Source of the DNA: Rhodanobacter sp.
Lineage (GTDB): Bacteria > Pseudomonadota > Gammaproteobacteria > Xanthomonadales > Rhodanobacteraceae
Assembly (NCBI GenBank): GCA_027307195.1
Contig: DAHUXL010000157.1
Coordinates: forward strand, 1-57,019
Direction: 5' to 3'
Length of the DNA stretch: 57,019 nt
This document shows positions 36,501 through 44,189 of this stretch, piece by piece. Under the pieces are notes generated by a model. The model ran no database searches, was not told the origin of the DNA, and worked only from the letters and a program-made list of their open reading frames with translations. The first letter of the stretch is position 1. Each line of letters begins with the position of its first letter. The position numbers and the translations under genes are program-made.

Positions 36501-39500
36501 GACGCTGGCGCTGCAGCGGCCGATGGTCCTGCTGCTGGCGGCACCACTGTTGCTGCTGTGGCTGCTGTCGCCGTCGCTGGCGTGGTGGATCAGCCAGCCG
36601 CGCAAGCCCGACACGTTCGCACCGAGCCCGGCGCAGCTGCGTTTCCTGCGCGTACTGGCGCGGCGCACCTGGGCGTTCTTCGATACCCACGTCGGTCCGG
36701 CCGACCACTGGTTGCCGCCGGACAATCTGCAGGAGCAGCCCGGACCGGTGATCGCCCATCGCACCTCGCCGACGAATATCGGCATGGCGCTGCTGGCGAA
36801 CCTGGCCGGCCTCGATTTCGGTTTCCTCAGCAGCGGCCGCCTGCTCGAACGCACGCGCCAGACCCTGGCCACGATGCAGGCGCTGCCGCGCCATCGCGGT
36901 CACTTCTACAACTGGTACGACACGCTGAGCCTGCGGCCGCTGGCGCCGCTGTACATCTCGGCGGTGGACAGCGGCAACCTTGCCGGCCATCTGCTGACCC
37001 TGCGGCCGGGCCTGCTGGCGCTGCTCGATGAACCGGTATTCCAGCCGCGCGTGCTGCAGGGCCTGCTCGATACGTTGAACGTCTTGCACGACACGCTCGA
37101 CAGCAGCGGCGCTGCCCTGCTGGCTCCGTTGCAGCGCGAATTGCAGGACGCGCTGCTCACACCGCCGAACATCACCAGTGCAGTCGCGGCATTGCTGAAA
37201 CAGCAGCTCGATCACGCCCATGCGCTGGCGCAGACGCTGCACGTCGAACCCGGCAGCGAGGCGGAATTCTGGCTCGCCGCCTTGCTGGAACAATGCAGCG
37301 ACCTGTGCGACGAGGCCGCCACGTTCAAGCTCGATCCGCCGCACGACGACGACGGCGGCTTCAGCGGCATTCCCACGCTGCGTCAGCTCGCCCGGATCGA
37401 GCCGCTGTGCTGGTCCGCCGACGCTGGCGCGGAGGTCATCCGCGAACACGCGCGCGAACGCATTGCCGCGATCGAGCACCTCGCGCAGCAGGCCGGCGAG
37501 CTGGCGCTGATGGACTACCGCTTCCTGTACGACAGCGCGCGCGACTTGCTGGCGATCGGCTACAACGTCGACGAGCGCCGGCTCGACGCGAGCTACTACG
37601 ACCTGCTCGCGTCGGAAGCGCGACTGGCCAGTTTCGTGGCGATTGCGCAGGGCCAGCTGCCGCAGGACAACTGGTTCTCGCTGGGCCGGCTGCTGACCAC
37701 CAGCGGCGGCGAACCGGTGCTGCTGTCGTGGACCGGCTCGATGTTCGAATACCTCATGCCGACCCTGGTGATGCCGAGCTACGAAGGCACCCTGCTCGAC
37801 CAGACCTGTCGTGCCGCGGTGACGCGACAGATCGAGTACGGCAACCAGCTGGGCGTGCCGTGGGGCGTATCCGAATCCGGCTACAACATGCTGGATGCCC
37901 ACTTCACTTACCAGTACCGCGCATTCGGCGTACCCGGGCTCGGCCTCAAGCGTGGGCTCGGCGACGACGTGGTGATCGCCCCGTACGCCACGGTGCTGGC
38001 GATGATGGTCGCGCCGGCCGCGGCCACCAGGAACCTGCAGCGACTGGCCGAAGCCGGCGCGGCCGGCCGCTACGGCCTGTACGAGGCGATCGACTACACC
38101 TCGGCCCGGCTGCCGCTGGGGCAGAGCTCGGCGCTGGTGCAATCGTTCATGGCGCATCACCAGGGCATGAGCCTGCTGGCGCTGGCCTACGCGATGCTGG
38201 GGCGGCCGATGCAGCGCCGCTTCGAATCCGATCCGCAGTTCCAGGCGACCAGCCTGCTGCTGCAGGAGCGCGTGCCACGCACGGCCGCGGAATACTTGCA
38301 TGCGTCCGGCTTCCCGGAACAGGACGGCAGCCTGCGCGCCGCCGAAGCGCGACTGCGCGTGTTTACCGATCCGGACCGGCAGCGACCGGCCGTGCAGCTG
38401 CTGTCGAACGGGCGCTACCACGCCATGATCAGCAGTGCCGGCGGCGGCTACAGCCGGCGCGGTGAACTGGCGATCACGCGCTGGCGCGAGGACATCACGC
38501 GCGATCACTGGGGCATGTTCTGCTACCTGCGCGACGTCGCCAGCGGCGAGTACTGGTCCACCGCGTACCAGCCCACGTTGAAGAAGACCGAACTGTTCGA
38601 GGCGATCTTCTCCGATGCTCGCGCCGAGTTCCGCGTGCGCGAACGCGAGTTCGACGCGCACACCGAGATCGTGGTGTCGCCGGAAGACGACATCGAACTG
38701 CGCCGCACGCGCATTACCAACCGCAGCCGCATGCGCCGCACGATCGAGCTGACCAGCTACGCCGAAGTGGTGCTGGCGCCGCCGATCGCCGACGCGCTGC
38801 ATCCGGCCTTCAGCAAGCTGTTCGTGCAGACCGAGCTGGTGCCGGAGCTGCAGGCAATCATATGCACGCGCCGACCTCGCGCGCACGACGAGCACGTGCC
38901 ATGGATGTGCCATCTGCTGGCCGTGCACGACGCCGACATCGATCAGATTTCCTACGAGACCGACCGCGCACGCTTCATCGGCCGCGGGCGCAGCGTCGCG
39001 CAGCCGCAGGTGCTGGATCGCGAACAGGCGCAACTGTCCAACAGCGCCGGCTCGGTCCTCGACCCGATCGTGGCGATCCGCTGCCGCATCACGCTGGAAC
39101 CGGAGCAGTCGGCCACCATCGACTTCGTCACCGGCATCGCCGACCAGCGCGACGGCTGCCTGCAGCTGATCGGCAAATACCGCGACCGCCACCTGGCCGA
39201 CCGCGTGTTCGACCTGGCCTGGACGCACAGCCAGGTGCTGCTGCGCCAGCTCAATGCCAGCCTCGCCGACGCGCAGCTGTACGAGCACATGGCCACCTCG
39301 ATCATCTACCCGAACGCGAACTTGCGCGCCGAGCCGGCGGTCCTGCGCGGCAACCGGCGCGGCCAGTCCGGGCTGTGGGGACAGTCGATCTCCGGCGACC
39401 TGCCGATCGTCCTGCTGCAGATCGCCGACCCGGCGCGGATCGAACTGGTGCGCCAGCTGGTGCAGGCACATGCGTACTGGCGGCTGAAGGGACTGACGGT

Positions 39501-42219
39501 GGACCTGGTGATCTGGAACGAGGATCGCGCCGGCTACCGGCAGGAGCTGCAGGACCTGATCATGGGTCTGATCGCTTCCGGCAGCGAGGCCAGCCTGCTC
39601 GATCATCCCGGCGGCATCTTCGTGCGACCGGCGCAACAGCTGTCCGGTGAGGACCGGCTGCTGATGCTGGCCAGTGCGCGGATCATCCTGGCCGACAACC
39701 GCGGCAACCTGACCGAACAGATCAGCCGGCGCCGCGCGGAAACGCACGCGCCGCGCTTCGAGCCGAGCAAGCCGCGGCGCATCTCCTCCAGCGCACTCGC
39801 ACCGGCCGCTCTCCCGTTGCAGCTGACCAACCCGCACGGCGGCTTCAGCGCGGACGGCCGCGAGTACGTGATCACGCTCGGCGCAGGCGATGCCACCCCG
39901 GCGCCGTGGTCCAACGTGCTCGCCAACCCGCACTTCGGCACGGTGATCTCCGAGAGCGGCAGCGCGTACACATGGGGCGAGAACGCGCACGAATTCCGCC
40001 TCACGCCGTGGCACAACGACCCGGTCGGCGACGCCAGCGGGGAGGCGCTGTACCTGCGCGACGAGGAAACCGGCCAGGTCTGGTCGCCCACGCCACTGCC
40101 TGCACGCGGCACTGGCGACTACGTCACCCGCCACGGCTTCGGCTACAGCGTGTTCGAGCATGTCGAGGACGGCATCCATTCCGAGCTGTGGATCTACGTG
40201 GCGCTGGATGCCTCGGTGAAATTCTCGGTGCTGAAGCTGCGCAACGACTCCGGCCAGCCGCGCAAGCTCAGCGTCACCGGCTACGTCGAATGGCTGCTGG
40301 GCGACTTGCGCGAGCGCACCTCGATGCACGTGGTCACCGAATCGGATCCGGCCAGCGGCGCGCTGTTCGCACGCAATGCGTACAACACCGAGTTCCCGAA
40401 CCGGGTCGCGTTCTTCGACGTCGACGATCCTGCCCGCGGCATCGACGGCGACCGCGGCGAATTCCTCGGCCGCAACGGCAGCACCGCGGCACCGGCCGGG
40501 CTGGGGCGCACGCAACTGTCCGGCCGGGTCGGCGCGGGATTCGATCCGTGCGCGGCGCTGCAGGTCGGCGTGACGCTGGACGCGGGCGAGCGGCGTCAGC
40601 TGATCTTCCGGCTCGGCCTCGGTCGCGATGCCGCCGACGCCGGCGCGCTGGTGCAGCGCTTCCGCGGCACCGGCAGTGCCGCCGATGCGCTGGCGAAAGT
40701 GCGCGCACACTGGTCGCGCACGCTCGGTGCCGTGCAGATCAGCACGCCGGAACCGGCGCTCAATGTGCTGGCGAATGGCTGGCTGCTGTACCAGACCATC
40801 GCCTGCCGCATGTGGGCGCGCAGCGGCTACTACCAGTCCGGCGGCGCGTTCGGCTTCCGCGACCAATTGCAGGATTCGATGGCGCTGCTGCACGCGGCGC
40901 CCGAACTGTCGCGCGCGCAACTGTTGCTATGCGCCGCGCATCAGTTCCCCGAAGGCGACGTGCAGCACTGGTGGCATCCGCCGCTGGACCGCGGCGTGCG
41001 CACCGCGTGCTCCGACGACTACCTGTGGCTGCCGCTGGCGACCAGCCGATACGTGCTGGCCAGCGCCGACACCGGCGTGCTGGACGAACAGGTCGGTTAC
41101 ATCGAAGGCCGCCCGTTGCATCACGGCGAAGAGTCCTACTACGACCTGCCGCAACCGTCTGGCCTGCGCGAAACGCTGTACCGGCATTGCGTGCGCGCGA
41201 TCGAACACAGCCTGCCGCGTGGTGCGCATGGCCTGCCGCTGATCGGCAGCGGCGACTGGAACGACGGCATGAACCGGGTCGGCGAAGCCGGTCGCGGCGA
41301 AAGCGTATGGCTCGGCTTCTTCTCCTGCGAGGTGCTGACCCGCTTCGCCGAAGTAGCCCGGCTGCACGACGACGAGGCGTTCGCTCTGCGCTGCGAAAGC
41401 GAAGTCAGCCAGCTGCGCGTCGCGCTGGAACAACATGCGTGGGACGGCGCCTGGTATCGCCGCGCGTATTTCGACGACGGCACCCCGCTCGGCTCCAGCA
41501 GCAACGACGAATGCCGGATCGACTCGATCGCGCAGAGCTGGTCGGTACTGTCCGGCATCGCCACACCCGAACGCCAGCAGCAGGCGATGACATCGCTCGA
41601 CCAGCACCTGGTACGCCGCGACGCCGGCCTGGTGCAATTGCTCGATCCGCCGTTCGACAAGTCGCCACTCGATCCCGGCTACATCAAGGGCTACGTGCCC
41701 GGCGTGCGCGAGAACGGCGGGCAGTACACGCACGCCGCGATCTGGGCCACGATGGCCTTCGCCGAACTCGGCGACAGCGCCCGCGCGTGGGAACTGCTGC
41801 GCATGATCAACCCGGTCAGCCACGGCAGCGACGCCACCGAAATGGACGTCTACAAGGTCGAGCCCTACGTGGTCAGCGCCGACGTCTACGCGGTCGAACC
41901 ACACATCGGCCGCGGCGGCTGGAGCTGGTACACCGGCTCCGCCGGCTGGATGTACCGCCTGATCGTCGAGTCGCTGCTTGGCCTGCGGCTGGAAGCCGGC
42001 AAGCTGCGCTTCACGCCGGTACTACCGGCCGAGTGGGACGGCTTCTCGCTGGACTACCGCCATCGCGACACGCCGTACCGGATCAACCTGCGCCAGAGCG
42101 CGGCGGGCACGCGGAGCACCGTGTGGCTGGATGGCGTGGTGCAGGCGGATGGCTGCATTCCGCTGGTCGATGACGGCAAGGAGCACAGCGTGGAGCTCAA
42201 TCATCCGCGGGCGACGTGA
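33541..42219 (+). CDS. Cyclic beta-1,2-glucan synthase, NdvB/Cgs-type
   Basis: A giant 2892-residue inner-membrane enzyme, close in length to Brucella Cgs and Sinorhizobium NdvB, which make cyclic beta-1,2-glucans from UDP-glucose. Order: N-terminal region (1-430); membrane segments (about 441-500); GT84-type glycosyltransferase (about 515-815) with DTDTELPRD (D658) and HRWIRGDW (about 805); membrane segments (about 850-890, 970-1010); glycoamylase-like domain (about 1040-1560, with HHQGMSLLALAYA); two beta-sandwich modules (from about 1620 and 2095); GH94 phosphorylase-like domain with GDWNDGMN (D2572/D2575). Start at ATG 33541; a TTG at 33589 has the better ribosome site (AAGGAAAG). No ndvA exporter is adjacent. 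The integron island follows directly. Confidence 0.88.
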   Translation: MDASRPSRHEPQGKTDLNIGSLLDLLKLRRLRAFRRRRVAARTRPEQEPALRSELFSAEQMERHGAALASQHRLSTRSSADLLLARLADNEAVLTHTCERLTDATRRKWRVTPAGEWLLDNFYLLEEQVRIARRHLPKGYSRELPRLDNGPSAGLPRVYDIALEIISHGDGRVDTSSVHRFINAYQSVTPLKLGELWAIPIMLRLALLENLRRVAARVMADWRHRGKAARWADTMTTTAERDPNSVVLVVADMARSNPPMNGSFVAEMARRLQGQSPALALPLSWIEQRLSASGQSIEHLVQLEAQQQAANQVSISNSIGSLRALSAIDWRDFVEHSSLVEQRLREDPVGVYPAMDFPTRDRYRHVVEALARHHRVTELEVAEAAIALCQADAPTDTTAPLPQHVGFYLIERGRRTLEQQLGIRPRLSTTLRRAFDRAPLPIYLGLLALLTFAFAQPLVAAAAHNHLPLWALIALAVPATILASQLGLSLLNWMATLTVAPQQLPRMDYSDGIPASARTLVAIPSLFASAQDVEDLVEALEVRFLGNRDEHLHFALLTDFADADSETLPGDDALLRLVRRRIEALNEHYAGSDADRFFLFHRPRRWNAAERCWMGHERKRGKLADLNALLRGNAHDRFMLIVGDIAALPPVQYVITLDTDTELPRDAAQAFVGTIDHPLNRAVYDPVQRRVVSGYAILQPRVGISLPSTARSRYAQLYGSDAGIDPYTQMVSDVYQDVFHEGSFIGKGIYAIDAFERSLDGRFPENRILSHDLVEGCHARAGLLSDMQLFEEYPARYGADVKRRHRWIRGDWQLLPWLLPWAPSAHDGWRRNALTALSRWKILDNLRRSLVPTSLLVLLVAGWLLLSPVLSWTLAVLAMVLVPPLLSALLELVQKPREVQLDQHLRAGFLAGMQHFERMALGLAWLPHEVLYQLDAIVRTLWRMAISHRNLLQWQTSSDVERRSSNVPAALWRAMWIGPLLALGLTVTLALQRPMVLLLAAPLLLLWLLSPSLAWWISQPRKPDTFAPSPAQLRFLRVLARRTWAFFDTHVGPADHWLPPDNLQEQPGPVIAHRTSPTNIGMALLANLAGLDFGFLSSGRLLERTRQTLATMQALPRHRGHFYNWYDTLSLRPLAPLYISAVDSGNLAGHLLTLRPGLLALLDEPVFQPRVLQGLLDTLNVLHDTLDSSGAALLAPLQRELQDALLTPPNITSAVAALLKQQLDHAHALAQTLHVEPGSEAEFWLAALLEQCSDLCDEAATFKLDPPHDDDGGFSGIPTLRQLARIEPLCWSADAGAEVIREHARERIAAIEHLAQQAGELALMDYRFLYDSARDLLAIGYNVDERRLDASYYDLLASEARLASFVAIAQGQLPQDNWFSLGRLLTTSGGEPVLLSWTGSMFEYLMPTLVMPSYEGTLLDQTCRAAVTRQIEYGNQLGVPWGVSESGYNMLDAHFTYQYRAFGVPGLGLKRGLGDDVVIAPYATVLAMMVAPAAATRNLQRLAEAGAAGRYGLYEAIDYTSARLPLGQSSALVQSFMAHHQGMSLLALAYAMLGRPMQRRFESDPQFQATSLLLQERVPRTAAEYLHASGFPEQDGSLRAAEARLRVFTDPDRQRPAVQLLSNGRYHAMISSAGGGYSRRGELAITRWREDITRDHWGMFCYLRDVASGEYWSTAYQPTLKKTELFEAIFSDARAEFRVREREFDAHTEIVVSPEDDIELRRTRITNRSRMRRTIELTSYAEVVLAPPIADALHPAFSKLFVQTELVPELQAIICTRRPRAHDEHVPWMCHLLAVHDADIDQISYETDRARFIGRGRSVAQPQVLDREQAQLSNSAGSVLDPIVAIRCRITLEPEQSATIDFVTGIADQRDGCLQLIGKYRDRHLADRVFDLAWTHSQVLLRQLNASLADAQLYEHMATSIIYPNANLRAEPAVLRGNRRGQSGLWGQSISGDLPIVLLQIADPARIELVRQLVQAHAYWRLKGLTVDLVIWNEDRAGYRQELQDLIMGLIASGSEASLLDHPGGIFVRPAQQLSGEDRLLMLASARIILADNRGNLTEQISRRRAETHAPRFEPSKPRRISSSALAPAALPLQLTNPHGGFSADGREYVITLGAGDATPAPWSNVLANPHFGTVISESGSAYTWGENAHEFRLTPWHNDPVGDASGEALYLRDEETGQVWSPTPLPARGTGDYVTRHGFGYSVFEHVEDGIHSELWIYVALDASVKFSVLKLRNDSGQPRKLSVTGYVEWLLGDLRERTSMHVVTESDPASGALFARNAYNTEFPNRVAFFDVDDPARGIDGDRGEFLGRNGSTAAPAGLGRTQLSGRVGAGFDPCAALQVGVTLDAGERRQLIFRLGLGRDAADAGALVQRFRGTGSAADALAKVRAHWSRTLGAVQISTPEPALNVLANGWLLYQTIACRMWARSGYYQSGGAFGFRDQLQDSMALLHAAPELSRAQLLLCAAHQFPEGDVQHWWHPPLDRGVRTACSDDYLWLPLATSRYVLASADTGVLDEQVGYIEGRPLHHGEESYYDLPQPSGLRETLYRHCVRAIEHSLPRGAHGLPLIGSGDWNDGMNRVGEAGRGESVWLGFFSCEVLTRFAEVARLHDDEAFALRCESEVSQLRVALEQHAWDGAWYRRAYFDDGTPLGSSSNDECRIDSIAQSWSVLSGIATPERQQQAMTSLDQHLVRRDAGLVQLLDPPFDKSPLDPGYIKGYVPGVRENGGQYTHAAIWATMAFAELGDSARAWELLRMINPVSHGSDATEMDVYKVEPYVVSADVYAVEPHIGRGGWSWYTGSAGWMYRLIVESLLGLRLEAGKLRFTPVLPAEWDGFSLDYRHRDTPYRINLRQSAAGTRSTVWLDGVVQADGCIPLVDDGKEHSVELNHPRAT

Positions 42220-42280
42220 TCCGCCTCTCCGTCGAATGAAAAAGTGCGCCGCCTCTCGATTGCTTGAACGCTGCGAGATC

Positions 42281-42387
42281 AGGCTGCAGGATTAGGCTGC
42301 GCCAACGGGAGCAAGCGCTTGATTCTCTTAGGCTGACGCCGCAACGTCAGTATTGCTCGTGTGGGATAGGCTGCAGGATTAGACTGC
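42281..42387 (+). repeat. Pair of 20-bp direct repeats before the cassette array
   Basis: The sequences at 42281-42300 and 42368-42387 share 19 of 20 bases (core AGGCTGCAGGATTAG). The segment between them holds TGACG-CCGCAA-CGTCA, a 5-bp hairpin, and AGCAA/TTGCT outer arms. This stretch joins the glucan synthase gene to the first cassette and contains no gene. Confidence 0.6.
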
Positions 42388-42406
42388 ATTTTGAAATCTA
42401 CTTGGC

Positions 42407-42413
42407 GTTAGGC
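42407..42413 (+). other. Proximal integron core site (GTTAGGC)
   Basis: A GTTRRRY core lies 12 bp upstream of the first cassette ORF. No matching RYYYAAC partner at attC distance was found to its left, so it may be the core of an attI-type site or the remnant of a degenerate attC. Confidence 0.5.
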
Positions 42414-42425
42414 ACCTATCAAATC

Positions 42426-42746
42426 ATGCAGCCGCGTATAGTCAGTTTTATGCTTGTAGCTCTCCTTGCGCTGGGTGACTGCGCCGCATTTCCGCGCTCA
42501 TCGCATACTCCACAGCTATCTGAACGTGAAGTGCTGGCAATTGCTAAACATGCAGCCGAAGCGTCTGGCTATAATCTATCCCGGTATCACGCGCCAGAAG
42601 CGCACTGCGAGTACGTTCACAAAGACCGGACATGGTCAGTCTCCCACGAAGGCATCAAGCCAGAGTTTGGGAATGTCTTTTTTTGTAATCGTCAACGACA
42701 ATACGCGCGTGACAGAAATAGAACGAGGCCTATAAAGAGTGCCTAA
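42426..42746 (+). CDS. Cassette 1: small exported hypothetical protein, probable frameshift
   Basis: A 106-residue frame starting with a signal-like sequence (MQPRIVSFMLVALLALGDCAAF), possibly a lipoprotein with an unusual Asp before Cys. Its last 30 residues are basic and unlike the rest. At the T7 run 42678-42684, removing one T would continue the protein as FFVIVNDNTRVTEIERGL and end at the TAA at 42733-42735, a far more natural C-terminus just before the attC. So the gene is either frameshifted, affected by a base-calling error, or uses slippage. As written, the stop lies inside attC1. Function unknown. Confidence 0.6.
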   Translation: MQPRIVSFMLVALLALGDCAAFPRSSHTPQLSEREVLAIAKHAAEASGYNLSRYHAPEAHCEYVHKDRTWSVSHEGIKPEFGNVFFCNRQRQYARDRNRTRPIKSA

Positions 42747-42797
42747 CCATTCGTTCAAGGCGGACGGCTTCGCCACCGCTTAACTCCAGCGTTAGAC
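42741..42797 (+). other. attC site 1
   Basis: A 57-bp site bounded by GCCTAAC (42741-42747, RYYYAAC) and GTTAGAC (42791-42797, GTTRRRY). Inner arms GTTCAAG and CTTAAC pair except for one extra base, the extrahelical base expected in the folded bottom strand, and an inner imperfect stem GGCGG/CCGC surrounds CGGCTTCGCC. Confidence 0.88.
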
Positions 42798-42808
42798 CGG
42801 GATCGACG

Positions 42809-43366
42809 ATGATTTACGTGCTGAAGGCTTTACTGTTCGCTTCGCTTGCAATTGCGGTTAGCGTGGCTGATGCCAATTCCACCGTTCCAACTCACTGCAA
42901 ACCGGGTGAGGTTTCTATTGTTGACGCATGGATGGGAAAGACAGTCCCTACGAGTGCTGGCTGGGTAAATTCGCGCGCCGGCAAGTTTGTTTCTCTGTGT
43001 GCCGACAGAACGACGGAACCATTTGGAATGGTAGTGTACAGATATGGAAGCTCTGAAAAGATTGATCTAACTGTCTTGGCGACACGGGAAAAACCCTTCG
43101 GAATATTCAGTCGCGGAACCACGCCCCATACTGGCGATGATTTGGTATATTTTACCCGCGACGGATATACCTACTACATTGCTATAGCGACAGGTATGGG
43201 CTCGGGCGTTTTTCTGCATATTTACAGGGGAGATAAACTCATTTCATCCCATTTTTCAGGAAACACCAAAGGGTCGGACTATACGATAGGGCCTGCGGAA
43301 ATAAACTTTCATGATCAGGGTAAATCTGGGTTGTTTTCTTATAAAGAGCCTCCTAACTCATTTTAG
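42809..43366 (+). CDS. Cassette 2: exported protein of unknown function
   Basis: A 185-residue protein with a clear signal peptide (MIYVLKALLFASLAIAVSVADA). The mature part is rich in Gly, Ser, Tyr and Phe, with two Cys (THCKPGE, SLCADRT) that may form a disulfide, and segments such as YFTRDGYTYYIAIATGMGSG and GVFLHIYRGDKLISSHFSG suggesting a beta-rich fold. I recognise no family. Base composition is clearly poorer in GC than the neighbouring chromosomal genes, a sign of acquisition. It begins 11 bp after attC1 and ends 12 bp before attC2, the layout of a one-gene integron cassette. Confidence 0.75.
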   Translation: MIYVLKALLFASLAIAVSVADANSTVPTHCKPGEVSIVDAWMGKTVPTSAGWVNSRAGKFVSLCADRTTEPFGMVVYRYGSSEKIDLTVLATREKPFGIFSRGTTPHTGDDLVYFTRDGYTYYIAIATGMGSGVFLHIYRGDKLISSHFSGNTKGSDYTIGPAEINFHDQGKSGLFSYKEPPNSF

Positions 43367-43378
43367 AGGGTGGTTCGC

Positions 43379-43435
43379 GTCCGACATCTCGTTCGAGGCG
43401 GACGGCTTCGCCGCCGCTTAACTCCAGCGTTAGGC
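43379..43435 (+). other. attC site 2
   Basis: A 57-bp site ending in a canonical GTTAGGC (43429-43435). The left core GTCCGAC (43379-43385) has one mismatch to RYYYAAC. From the inner stem to the right core it is nearly identical to attC1. Confidence 0.85.
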
Positions 43436-43443
43436 GGCATGAA

Positions 43444-43770
43444 ATGAACTTCAGCGATCTGGAAAAGGCAGCACTGCAACTCAACGAGCTTTACGAGCAG
43501 CTTGAGGTCAAGAGATGGGGTCGCGTCTGGACCACTCAGGAGCTTGCGCTCGGCTTCGTGGGGGATGTCGGCGACTTGGCAAAGCTGGTCCAGGCGCACA
43601 CGGGTGTCCGCACAATCGCCGACTGTCATGCCAAACTCGGCCACGAGCTGTCTGATTGCCTGTGGTCGATTCTTGTCCTGGCAAACAAATGCGGAATCGA
43701 TCTGCAGGCAGAGTTTGTCAGAAACACCAGAGAGATCTCAGAGTACGTCTCTGGCGAGCTAGCGAAGTAG
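43444..43770 (+). CDS. Cassette 3: MazG-like nucleotide pyrophosphohydrolase
   Basis: A 108-residue all-alpha protein resembling single-domain MazG/dCTPase-type NTP pyrophosphohydrolases, which hydrolyse (often non-canonical) nucleoside triphosphates. The pattern E-x-x-D is present in the second helix pair as HELSDCLWSILVLANKCGID, and GDVGDLAKLVQAH corresponds to the first metal-binding helix. Here Asp-Val-Gly-Asp replaces the usual E-x-x-E, so activity needs care. It starts 8 bp after attC2 and stops 9 bp before attC3. MazG-like genes are known integron cargo; a role in nucleotide-pool cleaning or stress is family-based inference. Confidence 0.75.
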   Translation: MNFSDLEKAALQLNELYEQLEVKRWGRVWTTQELALGFVGDVGDLAKLVQAHTGVRTIADCHAKLGHELSDCLWSILVLANKCGIDLQAEFVRNTREISEYVSGELAK

Positions 43771-43779
43771 TCGGCAGCC

Positions 43780-43838
43780 GCCCAACAATTCGTCCGAGCC
43801 GACGCCGCTTCGCGGCGCGCTTAACTCCAACGTTGTGT
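43780..43838 (+). other. attC site 3
   Basis: A 59-bp site with canonical left core GCCCAAC (43780-43786) and a right core GTTGTGT (43832-43838) that departs from GTTRRRY at one position. The inner CGCTTAACTCCA is shared with the other two sites, and the central stem CGCCGC-TTC-GCGGCG is strong. Confidence 0.8.
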
Positions 43839-43859
43839 GCCAAACACCCAGGATCAAAC

Positions 43860-44189
43860 ATGCAGATGTCGGGCATCCCGTTCGGCACGACTGATTGGTC
43901 GACGGTCGAACGGACTGAACACAAGGGCGCAAGCGGCATCGCCTACTGGCGAACCCAGCAACTTGGGAGCCTCCGCGTTCGGATGGTCGAGTACACGCCT
44001 GGCTACTTCGCGGATCACTGGTGCGTGAAGGGGCATGTACTTCTGTGTGTCGATGGGGAACTGCACACCGAACTGGAAGACGGGCGCAAGTTCACGCTGA
44101 CTGCTGGCATGAGTTATCAGGTTGCCGACAACGCGGAACCGCACCGGTCGTTCACCGACGTCGGGGCAATGCTGTTCATTGTCGACTGA
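43860..44189 (+). CDS. Cassette 4: DHCW-motif cupin-fold protein
   Basis: A 109-residue single-domain cupin. The diagnostic segment is FADHWCVKGHVLLCVDGELH (Asp-His-Trp-Cys, then the GxL/ExH-like half of the fold), followed by EDGRKFTLTAGMSYQVADN and SFTDVGAMLFIVD. Proteins with this motif form a small named family without established function. It starts 21 bp after attC3 but no attC follows before the next gene at 44229, so it is either a terminal cassette that lost its attC or a chromosomal gene at the array edge. Its base composition is closer to the chromosome than that of cassettes 1 and 2. Confidence 0.78.
   Translation: MQMSGIPFGTTDWSTVERTEHKGASGIAYWRTQQLGSLRVRMVEYTPGYFADHWCVKGHVLLCVDGELHTELEDGRKFTLTAGMSYQVADNAEPHRSFTDVGAMLFIVD

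Larger units (their letters stand above)
42407..43838 (+). mobile_element. Integron cassette cluster without visible integrase (CALIN-like)
   Basis: Three attC-like sites (42741-42797, 43379-43435, 43780-43838) separate small genes that all read rightwards, the first stop codon lying inside its attC. A proximal core GTTAGGC (42407-42413) precedes the first gene. The sites share the inner sequence CGCTTAACTCCA and adjoining stem, the homogeneity expected of cassettes collected by one chromosomal integron. The flanks are GC-rich chromosomal genes while cassettes 1 and 2 are visibly AT-richer. No intI is seen in the window, and the array ends at a native-looking GNAT. Confidence 0.85.

Noticed and set aside
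33259-40920. A 2553-codon open frame on the minus strand opposite the glucan synthase gene
   Set aside because: It is the antisense shadow of a GC-rich, strongly biased gene: Gln/Arg/Ala/His-rich, without domains or a ribosome site, while the plus-strand frame has clear family motifs throughout.
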